The position numbers and the translations under genes are program-made. A stretch of DNA of 64,000 nucleotides from Chinchilla lanigera (Eukaryota; Chordata; Mammalia; Rodentia; Chinchillidae). The stretch is taken from contig NW_004955434.1 of assembly GCF_000276665.1 (NCBI RefSeq), forward strand, positions 21,312,645-21,376,644, in the 5' to 3' direction. This document shows, in pieces, positions 11,721-23,509 of this stretch (position 1 is its first letter; every line of letters starts with the position of its first letter). Under the pieces are notes generated by a model. That model worked only from the letters and a program-made list of their open reading frames with translations, ran no database searches and was not told where the DNA came from.

Positions 11721-13344
11721 ATGTGATGCACATGTGAATGAGTCCACTGATGTAAAAGAACTGATCACCTTCCACGTGCATGGGAATTTGGAGAGACCTT
11801 TAGATCTAAACAAAAACAAATTCATTTGTGTTATTCATTGGCAATTTTCTATTGAATATCTAATGCAGGTTAGACCACATATTTCCTAAACTAGGGAGAC
11901 AAAACCCTGTATCACTTTTAATGTGTTTGTTTTGTTTTGTTTATGTCTGTGATGTTGGTATGTTGCTATTGTTCTTTTTTTTTTTTTCTTACTACTCTTA
12001 TTAAAATAAAATAAATATATCAATGGCCAACTAAAGTAGGGAGACATAGGTGAATAAGACAAAACTGTCAGGAAACTCACAGAATGAGGAGTTATGAAAT
12101 ACATAATTGTAATACAATGTGATATATAGATACAGTTGATGTTTTCTTCTTATACAATATTGGAACATTGCAGAAAGCTTAGAAAACATACAAAAAACAA
12201 TGAGACCAAAAAGGAAATGAAATAGCTTGCTCAAAGCCCTACTCTCCAAATTCAACCAGTGGTCACTGTCACATATTTCTTTAATCGCGACTTTTCAACT
12301 TGCTTCTTTTTCACTGAATAAGTACCTGGCTCTGTCACAAGCTTAAATGTAATGGCTATGTGATGATCTATATTTTAAGAACATTTAATTTACCTAGACA
12401 TATGTCCTTGTATGTTTGAGTTGTCAGCATTATACAACTTTTCATATATGTGCACTCTCACCTAATAGAAAACAGCCTAACAAACTCTTCCCAACCCGTG
12501 AGTATGAAAAGCACTAGAAGCTTCTTCTTGAAAAGTGATCCAATCCACTGTACCATTCTCAAACTTTTTCTCTATTTGGCAAGAGTTCAGAACATGAGTA
12601 AAAGGTATAAAATCAAGGGAGGAGGAAATATTTCAGTCCCTGAGAACAGGATATGTGAGGAAAGGGCACGCTACATTTAAAGGCGGAAAATGCAGCTGCC
12701 GTATGGATGACTGGTAGCCTCGAGGGCAGAGAAGAAAGTGTGCCATGGGTGGGAGGTGGGGTGGGCAGGGCCGAGATCTTACATGCTTTTATAGTTTAGT
12801 GCACAGCTTGAGCTTTTATCTTGAAAGCAAGGGATGCTTTCGAAGAGATAAGATTAGCTGCACTAGTGGTACAAATGGAAATGATCCGCCACTGTTTGCC
12901 AACTATTTAGTGGCAGATTGGTTAAGGTAAGTGAACCCCCAAAGGAACAGTGGTTCAAGCACTTTAGAAGTTTATTATTGCTTGCCTAAGGGCCCAAAAA
13001 GTGTGCCTGGCCCTGGAGAGGGTCTGCTCCCACAGTCATTCAGCATGCAGCATGCTGGCAGCTGCCTAAATACATCCTTTGGGGCTGAGGATAAAGCTCA
13101 GCGGCACAAACGCCGACCTAAATACGTCCCTTCCAAGATTTCTCTGGGTCTGTCCTGTCACCTAGAGAGCACATGCAAGGTGTGGAGGAGGGTTAAAGTA
13201 TTTAAAGGTCATAGCTGAGAGTAGCACACACTACTACTTTTCATTCTCCTCACTGGCCACTCACAGCCACAAAGGATCTTGGGAAACATCCTCAGGAAAA
13301 AAAAGAAAGTAGATATTTTTTGGTTTTTTGTTATGTTATTCTTG

Positions 13345-13493
13345 TTTGTTTGTTTTTTGAGACAGGGCTCACTATGTAGTTGAAGCTGGCCTTGAACTCA
13401 CTATATAACCCACACTGGGCTAGAATTCACAGTGCTCTTCCTGCCTCAGCCTCCCGAGTGCTGGAATTACAGGTTTGCACCACCCTGCCAGGC
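13345..13493 (-). mobile_element. B1 SINE, reversed
   Basis: Reverse complement of a full B1: a T-rich start, TTTGAGACAGGGCTCACTAT, GGCCTTGAACTCACTATATA, then CCTCAGCCTCCCGAGTGCTG and GGAATTACAGGTTTGCACCA. B1 is a 7SL-derived SINE confined to rodents and so is one of the taxonomic markers here. Confidence 0.9.
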
Positions 13494-13654
13494 TAAGAAA
13501 GCAGGTTTTGTGACAGCTGTCAGTATCTGGCATGGTCAGCATAGAGAAATGTGAGAGGTTGCAAACCTGCTCTCAAGACTGCCGTGAGGTTTTAGAATTG
13601 CCAAAGCTGACATTTGAATACTATATCCTTCCTCTTGTCTTGCTCAAAGCTACC

Positions 13655-14042
13655 TGTAGTGGTTGATACATTGTGTCAACTTGAGAAGTTTAGAAGTTTA
13701 ACTAAGCAACTCAGCCAGAAGCCAGGGACTTTGTAAACATCCTGAGCCTGTGTGACAGGAGGGCATGGAGATGGTGTGAGTGCTGCACCGGCCCTGAAGG
13801 GTGGGATGATCCTACTGACAGTATAAGGGAGGAAAAGAAACTCGCTCTTTGCCTCTTTTGCTCTTGTTGCTTTTGCTGTCTTCCACCACCTTGATTGCTG
13901 CCCCTCACCATGCCACCCTGCCGTGGAGCCAGCTGATTACAGACTGAAACCTCCACAGACTGTGGGCTAAATTAACCTTTCCTTCCTTAATTTTGAGCGT
14001 CAGGTATTTTGTCTCAGCAATGAGAGAAAAGTAGCCAGGACA
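13655..14042 (+). mobile_element. ERVL-type provirus, 5' LTR
   Basis: A 388-bp LTR that starts TGTAGTGGTTGATACA and ends in GTAGCCAGGACA. It matches the second LTR at 17028-17419 along its whole length with scattered differences. The 5-base flank CTACC (13650-13654) nearly matches CCACC after the 3' LTR, as expected for a 5-bp target duplication that has since mutated. Confidence 0.85.
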
Positions 14043-14047
14043 GAATT

Positions 14048-14064
14048 TGGTACCAGGAGTAAAG
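14048..14064 (+). other. Primer binding site, Leu-tRNA type
   Basis: TGGTACCAGGAGTAAAG begins five bases after the LTR. Its first 13 bases are complementary to the 3' end of a leucine tRNA; a Leu-tRNA primer is characteristic of the ERVL group. Confidence 0.75.
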
Positions 14065-14294
14065 AAAGGTGTTAATCATTTATTTGGCTGGTTGGCAGAA
14101 GTGTGGCTCAAAAGATGGCCCACTGTGAATGAGCTAGAGCTGCATGATATTCCATGGTTTACTATCAGTGAGGGGATTCAGAGGCTTAGGGAAATGGGAT
14201 TGCTGGAGTGGATCTGTCAGGTTAAACTTTACCCTTTATACTGGGATGATCTGGAAAATGTACCCTTCACCAATACCTAGAGAAACAGGCTTGG

Positions 14295-14385
14295 GGGCCG
14301 GGGATATAGCTCAGTAGCACAAGCACCTGCCTGCCAAGCGGAAGGTCCTGAGTTCGATACCTAGTACCACAAAGAAAAAAAAAAG
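14295..14385 (+). mobile_element. ID SINE inside the ERVL gag relic
   Basis: GGGGATATAGCTCAGTAGCA, then GGTCCTGAGTTCGATACC and an A-rich tail. Imperfect target duplications (AAACAGGCTT before, AAACAGATTT after) flank it. It is younger than the provirus that it interrupts. Confidence 0.85.
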
Positions 14386-17027
14386 AGAGAAAAACAGATT
14401 TGTGAAGGGAGCACCAGCAACCCTGAAAAGCCCTGTCATTGCTCTTCTCTGTATGCCAGACCTTACAGTGGGGACTGTGGTTACTCAGTTAGGGAATTTA
14501 CGGGCAATGGGCTTGACTGGATCTCGGAGTGGCAGAGGTCAAGTGGCAGCACTTAATCACCAAGGGCAGGGTCCCCGTACTTACCAGAATGGACAGCAGA
14601 AGCAGACATTGACCAGAATGACCTGACACATGCAGACCTATAGTGCTGGCTGATTAGCCACAGTGTTCCCAAAAGTAAAATAGAATTTACTTAAAATAGA
14701 ATTTAAAAACAAAATTTTTACTAGATTTATACAATCAAGAGAATTTGAGGGCAAATGAACAGAAACCTACTTCAAATCGTGGTAACAGGGAATCATGGCC
14801 CCTCAACCAGGTCCTGGATTTTTTTTCTTTTCAGTTCCTGGATTTGAGCCGATTTACAGACCCAGGACCCCTTGAATGGCAGGGAGGCCAGGTCCCCTTG
14901 GGGGAAGACCCTGATGTGCCAAAAATTTGTAGTTAGTATTTCTCTCACGCTTCCCCCAGGGACTTGAGGCCTTTTGCCCAAGAGAATATACACTGGGGAA
15001 AGGGCAATGACCAGACATTTTGGGGACTACTGGACACTTGTTCTGAGCTAACACTGATTCCAGGGGATCAAAACGTCATTGTGGCCCTCCAGTAAGAGCA
15101 GGGGCCTATGGAGGTCAGGCAATCAATGGAGTTTTAGCAAAGGTCCAACTCACAGTGGGTCCAATAAGTCCTCGGATCCATCCAGTAGTCATTTCCCCTG
15201 TTCCGGAATGTAGAATGGGACAGATGTGCTCAGCACTTGGCAGAATCCTCACATTGGCTCCCTGACCTGTAGTGTGAGGGCTGTTATGGTTGGGAAGGCC
15301 AAATGGAAGCCGTTGGAGTTGCCTTGACTGGTAAAATAGTAAACCAAAAGCAGGAGGGATTCCAGAGATTAGTGCCACCATCAAGGACTTGAAGGATGCA
15401 GGGGTGGTGGTCCCCACCACATCTCCATTTAATTCTCCCATCTGGCCTGTGCAGAAGACAGATGGGTCTTGGGGAATGAGAGTAGATTACTGTAGACTTA
15501 ATCAAGTGGTGACTCCAACTGCAGCTGCAGTACCAGATGTGGCTTCCTTGCTTGAGCTGATTAACACATCTCCTGGTACTTGGTATGCAGCCATTGGTTT
15601 GGCAAAGGCCTTCTTCTCCACACCTATCCGTAAGGACCATCAGAAACAATTTGCCTTCAGCTGGCAAGGCCAGCAATATACCTTCACTGTCTTACCTCAG
15701 GGTTAGATTAATTCACCAGCGCTGTGTCACAACTTAGTTCATAGGGATTTTGATCGCCTTTCTCTCCCACAGGATATCACACTAGTCCATTACATTGATG
15801 ATATTGTGCTGATTGGGCATAGTGAGCAGGAAGTAGCAGCTACTCTGGATTTGTTAGTAGAGCATTTGAGAGCCAGGGGATGGGAAATAATCCAACAAAA
15901 ATTCAAGGTCCTTCTACCTCAGTGAAGTTCCTAGGAGTCCAGTGGTGTGGAGCATGTAGAGACATTCCTTCTAAGGTGAAAGATAAGTTGTTGCATCTGG
16001 CTTCCCCTTCAACCAAAAACAAGGCACAGCACCTACTGGGCCTATTTGGATTCTGGAGGCAACACATTCCTCACTTAGGTGTCTTGCTCTGGCCCATTTA
16101 CCGAGTGACTCGGAAAGCTACTAATTTTGAGTGGGGCCCAGAACAGGAGAAGGCTCTGCAACAGGTCCAGGCTGCTGTTCAGGCTGTTCTTCCCCTGGGG
16201 CCAGATGATCCAGCAGATCCCATGGTACTTGAAGTGGCAGTGGCAGGTAAAGATGCTGTTTGGAGTCTCTGGCAGGCCCCCCTAGGTGAATTTCAGCAGA
16301 GGCCTTTAAGATTTTGGAGCAAGGTTCTGCCACCATCTGCAGACAACTGCTCTCCCTTTGAAAAACAGCTCTTGGTCTACTACTGGGCCCTTGCAGAAAC
16401 CGAGTGCTTGACCACAGGACACCAGGTCACCATGTGCCTGAGTTGCCTATTGTGGCCTGGGTATTATCTGATCACCAAGTCATAAGGTTGGACGTGTGCA
16501 GCAACAGTCTATCATTAAATGGAAATGGTATATATATGGAGTGCAGGAGATCCCTTGGGGAACCTCTTAGTATTACCAGGCCCTGTTATTAAGGTCAATG
16601 GGAAAAAATTTAAAAATAAAAATAAAATAAAGTCAGTGGGAAGCTACAACAACCTAATATAGGCAGAATGACAAATGGCTCAGAGAATCCAAGAATGAAG
16701 GTATGCTTCACTCCACCAGGGAAAGAACCAGGATCTACAGAGGTGCTTGCTGAAGGCTAAGGGAATACAGAATAGGTAGTGGAAGAAGATAGTTCTAAAT
16801 ACCAGTTATGACCCCATGGTCAGCTACAGAAAAGAGGATTGTAATTGTACTATTTCTGCCCTAATATGGTTCTAATGTAATATAATGTTGATAGACTTCA
16901 TACTGGTTCTTAAGGATTAAACTGTGTTATAATGTGGAAGTTGTGAAATGTTAAGAATAAGCATGTCTTTGTATCTGGAAACTGGTTTAAAGAAATGTGT
17001 CTTATTGTCAAGTTGACAAGGAGTAGA

Positions 17028-17419
17028 TGGTAATGGTTGATACACTGTGTCAACTTGAGAAGTTTAGAAGCTTAATTAAGTGACTCAGCAGGGAACCAGG
17101 GTCCTCACTTTGTAAACATTCTGAGCCTGTGCAAGAGGAGGGCGGGGAGATGGTGTGAGTGCTATGCCCGCCCTGCGGGTTGGAAAAGCCTGCTGACAAT
17201 ATAGGGAGGAAAGGAGGCTTGCTCCCCCTGTTTTGCTCTTGCTGCTTTTGCTGTCTTCTGCCGCCCTGTACTGGTCCCCCTGTGCCGTGACACCCTGCCT
17301 TGGAGACAGCTGAGTATGGACTGAAACCTCCACAAACTGCGAGTTAAATTAACCTTTCCTCCCTTAATTTTGGGTGTCAGGTATTTTGTCTCAGCAACAA
17401 GAGAAAAGTAACCAAGACA
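17028..17419 (+). mobile_element. ERVL-type provirus, 3' LTR
   Basis: A 392-bp LTR beginning TGGTAATGGTTGATACAC and ending AAGTAACCAAGACA, collinear with the 5' LTR. The many substitutions between the two indicate an old insertion. Flanked on the right by CCACC, close to the CTACC left flank. Confidence 0.85.
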
Positions 17420-18280
17420 CCACCCTACCCTTACTTCTAGAACTTACAGCATAAAAGCACACCACTGGAAGCCCCACTTCAAGATACTGACAAGCTGCCA
17501 TGGTATAAGCAGCCTTCCAAATATAACAAATGGTCCAGTTAGCAAGGATATCCTGTCTGGGGTTTTTTAAAGGGGTGGTGGGGTATTATAGCAGCACACT
17601 TCCTGGCAGCTCAGGGAAGATTAAAGGCACCAATCCTTATAATCATTTCCAGTTACAGCCCATTCTGACTAGACCCATGTATTGATCCTTTCAAGCAACG
17701 AGGAGGTCACTGTGTTGTTGGTAAGATATGCCACAGGGGTACAAAGCAAACACCCGCTCCTTTGCTTCCCCGTTCAGACACAGATAGTACCAAGGAGTCC
17801 TCCAGTGTAACTGGTCAACAGCAACATGGCTTTGGATTTTGTTCTACGGTAGAGTGTATTTTTTGCCGTGTTTCAGATGTTTCTTTCTGTAGAATGTTCT
17901 GTCACATTACAGGAGGTGAGATCCAGATCCAAAAATAGTCCATAACCTGACCACGCTCCCAATAAGAGAGACCTACCAAAGTCAATGCCAGTGGAGCCTA
18001 GAAGCCCCTTTCCTAACAATCTCAGGGTTACAGTGACAGCAAAAAGATTAATTCTGAAAGTAGAATGTGTTTATGTGTATGTGTTTGAGAGTTCAGCAAT
18101 AGTAAGGCAGCAGTTCAGACTTGCTCTAAAGAGGCAGGCTGGGTGTGCCCTGCTCAGATGGGGACTCTTGGGACCAGAGGTATCTCAGTTTGGGTCACTG
18201 CCTTCCACTGATAGGTTCCTGATTGGCCAAACGAGCAGGCGATAGGAGGGAGCAAGGACTCCTGTAATCCCTCCACGTTA

Positions 18281-18600
18281 TGGTTTAGATCAAAAAAAGT
18301 CCCCCCCAAAGCCTCACCTTTTTGAAGGTGGGGTTTTGGAAGGCTATTGCATATTGGGGGCGCTGCAGTCATCAGTGGATTAATCCACAGCTGGATTCAC
18401 TTTTGGAGGTGGGGCCTCGCCAGGAGAGCTGAGCCACGGGGGTTATAACCTGGGGTCCGTCTCCCTCCCCAGCTCTTCCCTTTCTCTCTGCTTCCGTGAC
18501 AGGAGCAGCTTTCTTCTGCCAGACCCTTCCTCCGCGCCCTCCTACCATGCAGTCAGCTAACAACGGACTGAACGCTCTAAAATCCACAGGCCGAAGTAGC
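18281..18600 (+). mobile_element. MaLR-type LTR
   Basis: Forward block starting GTTATGGTTTAGATC, continuing through GGAGGTGGGGCCTCGCCAGG, and fading around ACGGACTGAACGCTCTAAAA. Typical MaLR/MST 5' and middle wording; the extreme 3' end is not clear. Confidence 0.65.
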
Positions 18601-20124
18601 CCTCTCTTCCTTTCAGCTGTGGGTGTGGGCCATTTTGGCTTCTGTCTCTCCCCCATTCCCTTCACCCTCCATCTCTCATTCTCTCCCTGCCCTGCATCTC
18701 TCCGTCTCTTGTAGAGTCCAGGGTCTGACAGAGCAGGACACAGTGACAGGTGGCAGGGAGCTCCGCTGCGGGAGTGTCAGTGTCACACAGAGTGCCGTGA
18801 TGTTTCCTGCAGAGGTGTGTGCGCCAGGGACTATCAGCACAGGCCTAGAAGGTTCACGCCCCTGTTCGTGTAGGTAGCACCTTCACTGATGGAACTGAAA
18901 AAGGCCCGTTTCATCCCATCCCCTTTCTCTGCCTGTCTTGTTCTAGAACAACCTTCAGCCCCATTAGAAACTAGTGCTTGCTGACCAAAGTGCTCCTCAA
19001 GAGGATGCCAGCCATAAATGTCTTATGAGGAGCAATTCTGCAGAAAGGAGGTGAATACTTACAGAAAATCATGTATAGAGCCTCATTTTCTCTGTGCTTT
19101 TGGAATAGAAATCACTGAGGGTCCTTTTTCTCCACCTCACTTTTCAGAGGCTTTCTACTGAAGGCTAGGGATTTTTTTGAAGTAAAATCTGAGCTCAGGA
19201 TCCAAAGTGCAAACGGGCCTGGGCAAGCATCGTGATGCTCTTGCTCTCCCTAGTGGTGCTGCTGTGGGAAATCAGCCTTTTGCCCCTCCTCTGTTACCTT
19301 CGCAGGTGTGTTAGAGACGAAGCCCGTCCGCTGGCTCGAGCCCTTGAGCACCGAGTGTTAAGTCATCGGAGCTGAGTTAGCGCATTAGTGTATGCCTCCC
19401 CCAGCGTGCAGGGCTGCCTCACCCACTTCTCCACCGCTTTCCTGAGCCCTGCTTCTCCTCCTTGTATCCATCTTCATAGCCAGCTGTGAGGACAAGTAAT
19501 AGACACATACACAACTTCCAGAAGACTCGGATATCCCCAACAGTGGGCCGGCGTGAAGAGCAGCGGTGCCCTTGCCCCAAGGCAGCGTCTAGCCCCATCT
19601 CATGGAAAGCGCGGGACTAACGGTCTGCTCCTTGACTTTCCTTGGCATTGACCCCATTTTCCAGGATTTGACATTCTGAGCACGCCCTGGATACGTGCGG
19701 AGAGTTCTGTGCGTAAGCTGTGCAGGCTCAGCAGGCTGGGCAGCATGCGAGATAGAGCTCTCTGTTTCCTAGAGACCTGTGAATCGGGGCCACAGACTTT
19801 CAGGCTCCCAGCTCACTCAGAGCCCAGCCTCCCACGGAGCTTCCCACGAACACCACTCAGGAAGGCGTGCCCTCAACCGGGGCCTGACTGCCGGCCTGCA
19901 GACACTAGGAAACGTTTTAGAGAGCTCAGGCCATCCCTCTGAGGGACAGCCAGACTGCAAACCAGGCAGCCGCTGCACCTCAGCACGTCTTCTCCCCTGC
20001 TCTTCTCCCAGGACGCGGCCATGGACTACAGAGGGGTAGAGTTCTCTATTTCGGTCTATCTTCCATGTGCTGCTGGTGACACAATTTTGTGTTCTACTGT
20101 GCTGAGAGAACACATATGCTTCTG

Positions 20125-20445
20125 TATTGGTCACCTTTCTGTTGTGGGAACAAGGTACCCGAGATAATCAACTTACAGAGAGAGAACGTTTATTTTGGCC
20201 CACAGTTTTGGAGCTTCCATCCCATAATTGACAGGCTCCCTTGTTTCAGCCTATGAGGAGGAGCAGCTCACGCAGCAAACACACTGCCTGATGGCCAGGA
20301 AGCAGAAGACAGTGAAGAAGGGGACTGGGTCCCATGGTCTCCCGCAGGGGCGCCCTGCACACCGCCCACGAGCCTCTTCAGGGTTACCGCCGGAGAACCA
20401 AACCTTTAGCAAACCCATGGGCCTGTTGGGGAAAGAGCCAGACCT
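20125..20445 (-). mobile_element. MaLR-type LTR, reversed
   Basis: Reversed LTR text: GTCACCTTTCTGTTGTGGGA, ACAAGGTACCCGAGATAATC, a GTTTATTTTGGCCCACAG segment and a body with GGAAGCAGAAGACAGTGAAG. Antisense to the gene. Confidence 0.65.
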
Positions 20446-21175
20446 TAGCAACTTGTAAAACTACAAGCATGTTTTCCTACACACAGTCTCTACTCTAAGG
20501 ATCTAGCAGCTTTTATCTGTCTAGGTCAGACGCATATTTTAGTGTTTTATAGCTGTTAACTTTTCACTGAAGTATGATGTCTATGCAGAAAAGTGCATCT
20601 TGTCATGAAGATGCCAGTGGGCATTCCCCGCCTAAATGTCTGCATCACTAGTGGCCCTGTCCCTTCGCCTCTTTCTGTCACAACCCCTCTGGGTTCATCC
20701 CAGCCCCTCAGAGAATCCACCACTGACTGCTAACGACATAAATTAATGTTACCAATTTTGTTTATTGCTTACAGAAATTAAATCACGCAGCCTACATTCT
20801 TGTATCCGGCTTGACACTGTGTCTTATAGAGTCTTAGATCCTTCATTTTCATGGATATGCACATTAGCTTTTATGTTTTTGTGTTTTCTCCCGAGAATGT
20901 GGGCATTCTGCCTTGGCAAGTGCCCTTCACCACCACCACCCCGTCTCTTCCCTTTCCTTTTAACAAACCTTCCCCTTCCTGCCTCATCGGGGTGGGTTTT
21001 AAAAGTAAAGCATCGAGCCACAACGAAGAAGTCCCGGCATGATTTAGTGTGGCCAGAGGACAGGTGAAGATGCCAGCCAGGTGCTTCCTGCCCAGCAGGG
21101 GCCCATGAAGAATGCAGCAGTGCCTTCGGGTTCACCTGAGTATGTCTGGCTGACACATTTGCTTTTTCTTCCCAG

Positions 21176-21352
21176 GTGTGCCTGAAGCCGAAGTCACCTG
21201 GTTCAGGAATAACAGCAGTCTGGGCTCTTCCCACCTGCACGAGGGCTCCTTGCTGCTCACAAATGTGTCCTCCTCGGACCAGGGCATGTACTCCTGCAGG
21301 GCAGCCAATCTGCACGGAGAGCTGACAGAGAACACCCAGCTCCTCATCCTGG
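21176..21352 (+). CDS. ADAMTSL1: ADAMTSL1 exon b: second half of Ig-like domain 1
   Basis: Internal exon of 177 nt, phase 1 to phase 1, with acceptor CTTTTTCTTCCCAG and donor GGTAAGA. It encodes the rest of Ig-like domain 1: the core tryptophan (VTWFRNNSS), the LLLTNVSSSDQGMYSC motif with the Asp and the second Ig cysteine, and the G strand (LTENTQLLIL). Sequons are visible at NSS and NVS. With exon a it forms one C2-type Ig fold split by a phase 1 intron after the B strand. The last base G joins AT of the next exon to make Asp. Long minus-strand open frames over this exon (20824-21315) are antisense shadows. Confidence 0.9.
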
Positions 21353-22399
21353 GTAAGACCTCAGAGCAGCCACTCGGGCGGACCTTGCAGGGGTGGCTGT
21401 CTCACCCACCCTCATCTCCTTTTCCTTGATTCCGTTAAGGACGTAAAAGACAAATTCAGCATCTCTTCACTTCTCCCCATCATCAGGCCTTTCAGTAGAG
21501 ACCAGACAAACATGAACTTGAACCCTACCCTGCATCTGACTGTGTGGGCGTGAGCAAGTCACATCACGAGTCTTCAACATACGGGGATTTGCCAACGAGC
21601 ATTGTCCGCATTGCAGGTGGAGGCAGGGTGTCAAACAGACGTGACAGAAGTAAAGCAACTGTCTTAACTCCCTCTCTGGGCATCACTTGGAAATAATGAA
21701 TTACCCTCTCCAGAAAAATTCATATGGGTAAAATTTTCCATCTAATTCCAGGAAATGCATAGTCTATTCTACATAAATTCTCCACATGCATATCCCAAAC
21801 ATAAGAACTCTTAACTAAAGGGCCTACCAGTTCCTAAAATAAGACTAAGGACAGTTACTGGGCCCCATCCACCAGCTAATGTTGCCCAGTATTGGGTTCA
21901 GCCATCTTGCCAGCTGTGACCCTTTTTGTCATCTGCACTAAAACCTTCTGCTGTTTTCCTCCCCCACCCCAACTTTGGGAGTTTGTACAATAAAAGGCAA
22001 AGAAGCTTTTTACGGAGGAGGTCTTCTCTTTAAAAACAAAGCAACTATTAGAGCACTTATACTTGCTTTCTAACCAAGAAAAACCTGTCATTCTAAGGGA
22101 AACCATAAAAAATAATAATTACATGTTACACATACATACATAAACATACATTATAGACTTCACCTACAGCCGTCAGAGGAAGCCACAGAGAGCTGGCTCA
22201 GTGAGAGAAGGATGTCATTTGTTATGCATGAGTTCATCCAGGTAAACTGCTCGTCTAGCGCCTAGAGCCCAGGGACTCTTGACCCACACTGAGCTATGGT
22301 GCTGACTGGTGGGTTTTTCCTCCCTAATAATCCTTGCTGGTTATCTCTGCTAACAGAGATAAAAGTCTAAGATGGTGGCTGCTACCACGCATAGCCAAT

Positions 22400-22432
22400 G
22401 GAGGGGGAGAGGGAGAGAGAGAAAGAGAGAAG

Positions 22433-22464
<32 letters not shown>
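22400..22464. repeat. Purine tract and (GT)n microsatellite
   Basis: GGGGGAGAGGGAGAGAGAG-type purine run leads directly into about 14 GT units. Confidence 0.95.
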
Positions 22465-22466
<2 letters not shown>

Positions 22467-22755
22467 TGCGAGCTGGTTCTTACCACACCCACTCTAACAT
22501 GGTGTGACTGTACGTGTGGTGTTGGGAGAACATGCAGTCTTCCAGTCTGATGGGTAGAAACCACTTTTACAACTCCTGACTTTTGGGCTTTTTTTTTTTT
22601 GACCAGAAGTCTCCGTCTCTTCAACAAAGATTATTAGTTTTTGTAGGTACTTTATGAAAATTGAGGCAATATTTCTTTTTTTAATCATCAAAAATAAAGC
22701 TTAATTTCTGAAGAAGAGATTTCATGAGTAAAGCTGAAATCTCATATCATGTTCT

Positions 22756-22897
22756 GTGAACTAACCTGTAGCCGGAAGCTTGATAGTGAGGCAGACCGTC
22801 ATCCGTTTCTTCGCAGCCATCCAGGGGCGAACATTCACTGAGCGTTACCTCTGCGCTCCCATCAGCTGAGCACTGGAAGAGCTTCAGGTGAAATTCA
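22756..22897. repeat. Inverted repeat 2, left arm
   Basis: A 142-bp arm running from GTGAACTAACCTGTAGCC to GGTGAAATTCA. It is the reverse complement of 23368-23509 with ten mismatches and no gaps by hand count (93%); nine of the ten are transitions. It matches no repeat family I know. Confidence 0.9.
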
Positions 22898-23195
22898 GAG
22901 AGAGCTGCTGGCCCTGGAGAATCAGTTTCCCTGGGAAGATCAAATGGACATGTATGAAGAAAGAGAAATACTATTTAAAAAAAAAAAAAGCTCTAACTCC
23001 CCTAGGAGGCGCTGATACTTGGCCCAAGGGAACAGATCGGTTGGCAGATGGCCACAGGCTTCCCTTTTTGCTGAGTAACTAAACAAAGGCTTCCGAAGTT
23101 TAAAGTGTGAATATCAAGGAAGACTGTGAAAGGAAAGACTGGCTTTGAGTAGACTGCCGTCATTAACTCCTAAAATCACGTTATCCCAGAGGAGA

Positions 23196-23330
23196 AAGAG
23201 ATCTTAGAGAAGAACCCATTTTACAGGTGAGGAAACTAACACTTAGTAGGATTAAGGGAGTTGTCCAACTTAGTGAATGACAGAACAGTAGCTAAGACTG
23301 AGGATTCCTGAATCCAAACAGGGTTCTTCC
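23196..23330 (-). repeat. MIR SINE, reversed
   Basis: CCCATTTTACAGGTGAGGAA followed by a GTTGTCCAACTTAGTGAATG segment is the reversed MIR core and downstream part. It lies in the spacer of inverted repeat 2. Confidence 0.75.
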
Positions 23331-23367
23331 TATATTACATGCAGAAGATTTTTAAAATTATACTTCA

Positions 23368-23509
23368 TGAATTTCACCGGAAGCTCTCCCAGTGCTCAGC
23401 TGACAGGAGCGCAGAGGTAACGCTCAATGAATGTTCACCCCTGGATGACTGCGAAGAAACGGATGACGGTCTGCCTTATTATCAAGCTTCTGGCTACAGG
23501 TTAGTTCAC
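23368..23509. repeat. Inverted repeat 2, right arm
   Basis: Reverse complement of 22756-22897. Read forward it is open in one frame through the arm and ends in CTACAG followed by GTTAGT, a plausible splice donor. I have no protein match, so no exon is called. Confidence 0.9.

Larger units (their letters stand above)
14043..17027 (+). pseudogene. ERVL-type internal region, decayed gag-pro-pol
   Basis: Forward relic of an endogenous retrovirus of the ERVL group, which lacks env. Broken gag-like frames lie at 14047-14280 and 14402-14626, split by an ID SINE. A protease remnant near 15027-15064 has the active-site Gly replaced: D-T-C at 15033-15041. Reverse transcriptase runs from about 15389; the frame has a TAG at 15704-15706, then continues in the same frame to the YIDD motif at about 15791-15802. 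The connection/RNase H region continues in another frame at 15880-16485. No integrase is recognisable: text resembling the ERVL 3' end follows at about 16660, so most of the 3' pol has been deleted. It cannot encode a working protein. Confidence 0.85.
9103..21175 (+). other. Intron a-b (12.1 kb)
   Basis: GT-AG intron. It holds an ID SINE just after the donor, a reversed MaLR LTR (11475-11720), a reversed B1 (13345-13493), the ERVL provirus (13655-17419), a forward MaLR LTR (18281-18600) and a reversed one (20125-20445). The stretches 9236-11474, 11721-13344, 17420-18280, 18601-20124 and 20446-21175 contain nothing I can assign. A G-rich run at 12747-12770 could form a G-quadruplex. Confidence 0.8.

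Noticed and set aside
20824..21315. 163-codon minus-strand frame
   Set aside because: It is antisense to ADAMTSL1 exon b, whose forward frame has phase-consistent splice junctions and Ig motifs.
22400..22464. A CRISPR-like or regulatory array
   Set aside because: It is an ordinary purine/(GT)n microsatellite.
23368..23509. A cassette exon ending at CAG/GTTAGT
   Set aside because: The frame is open and a donor-like site exists, but the encoded peptide does not fit the Ig/TSP1 layout, the acceptor is weak, and the sequence is one arm of an inverted repeat.
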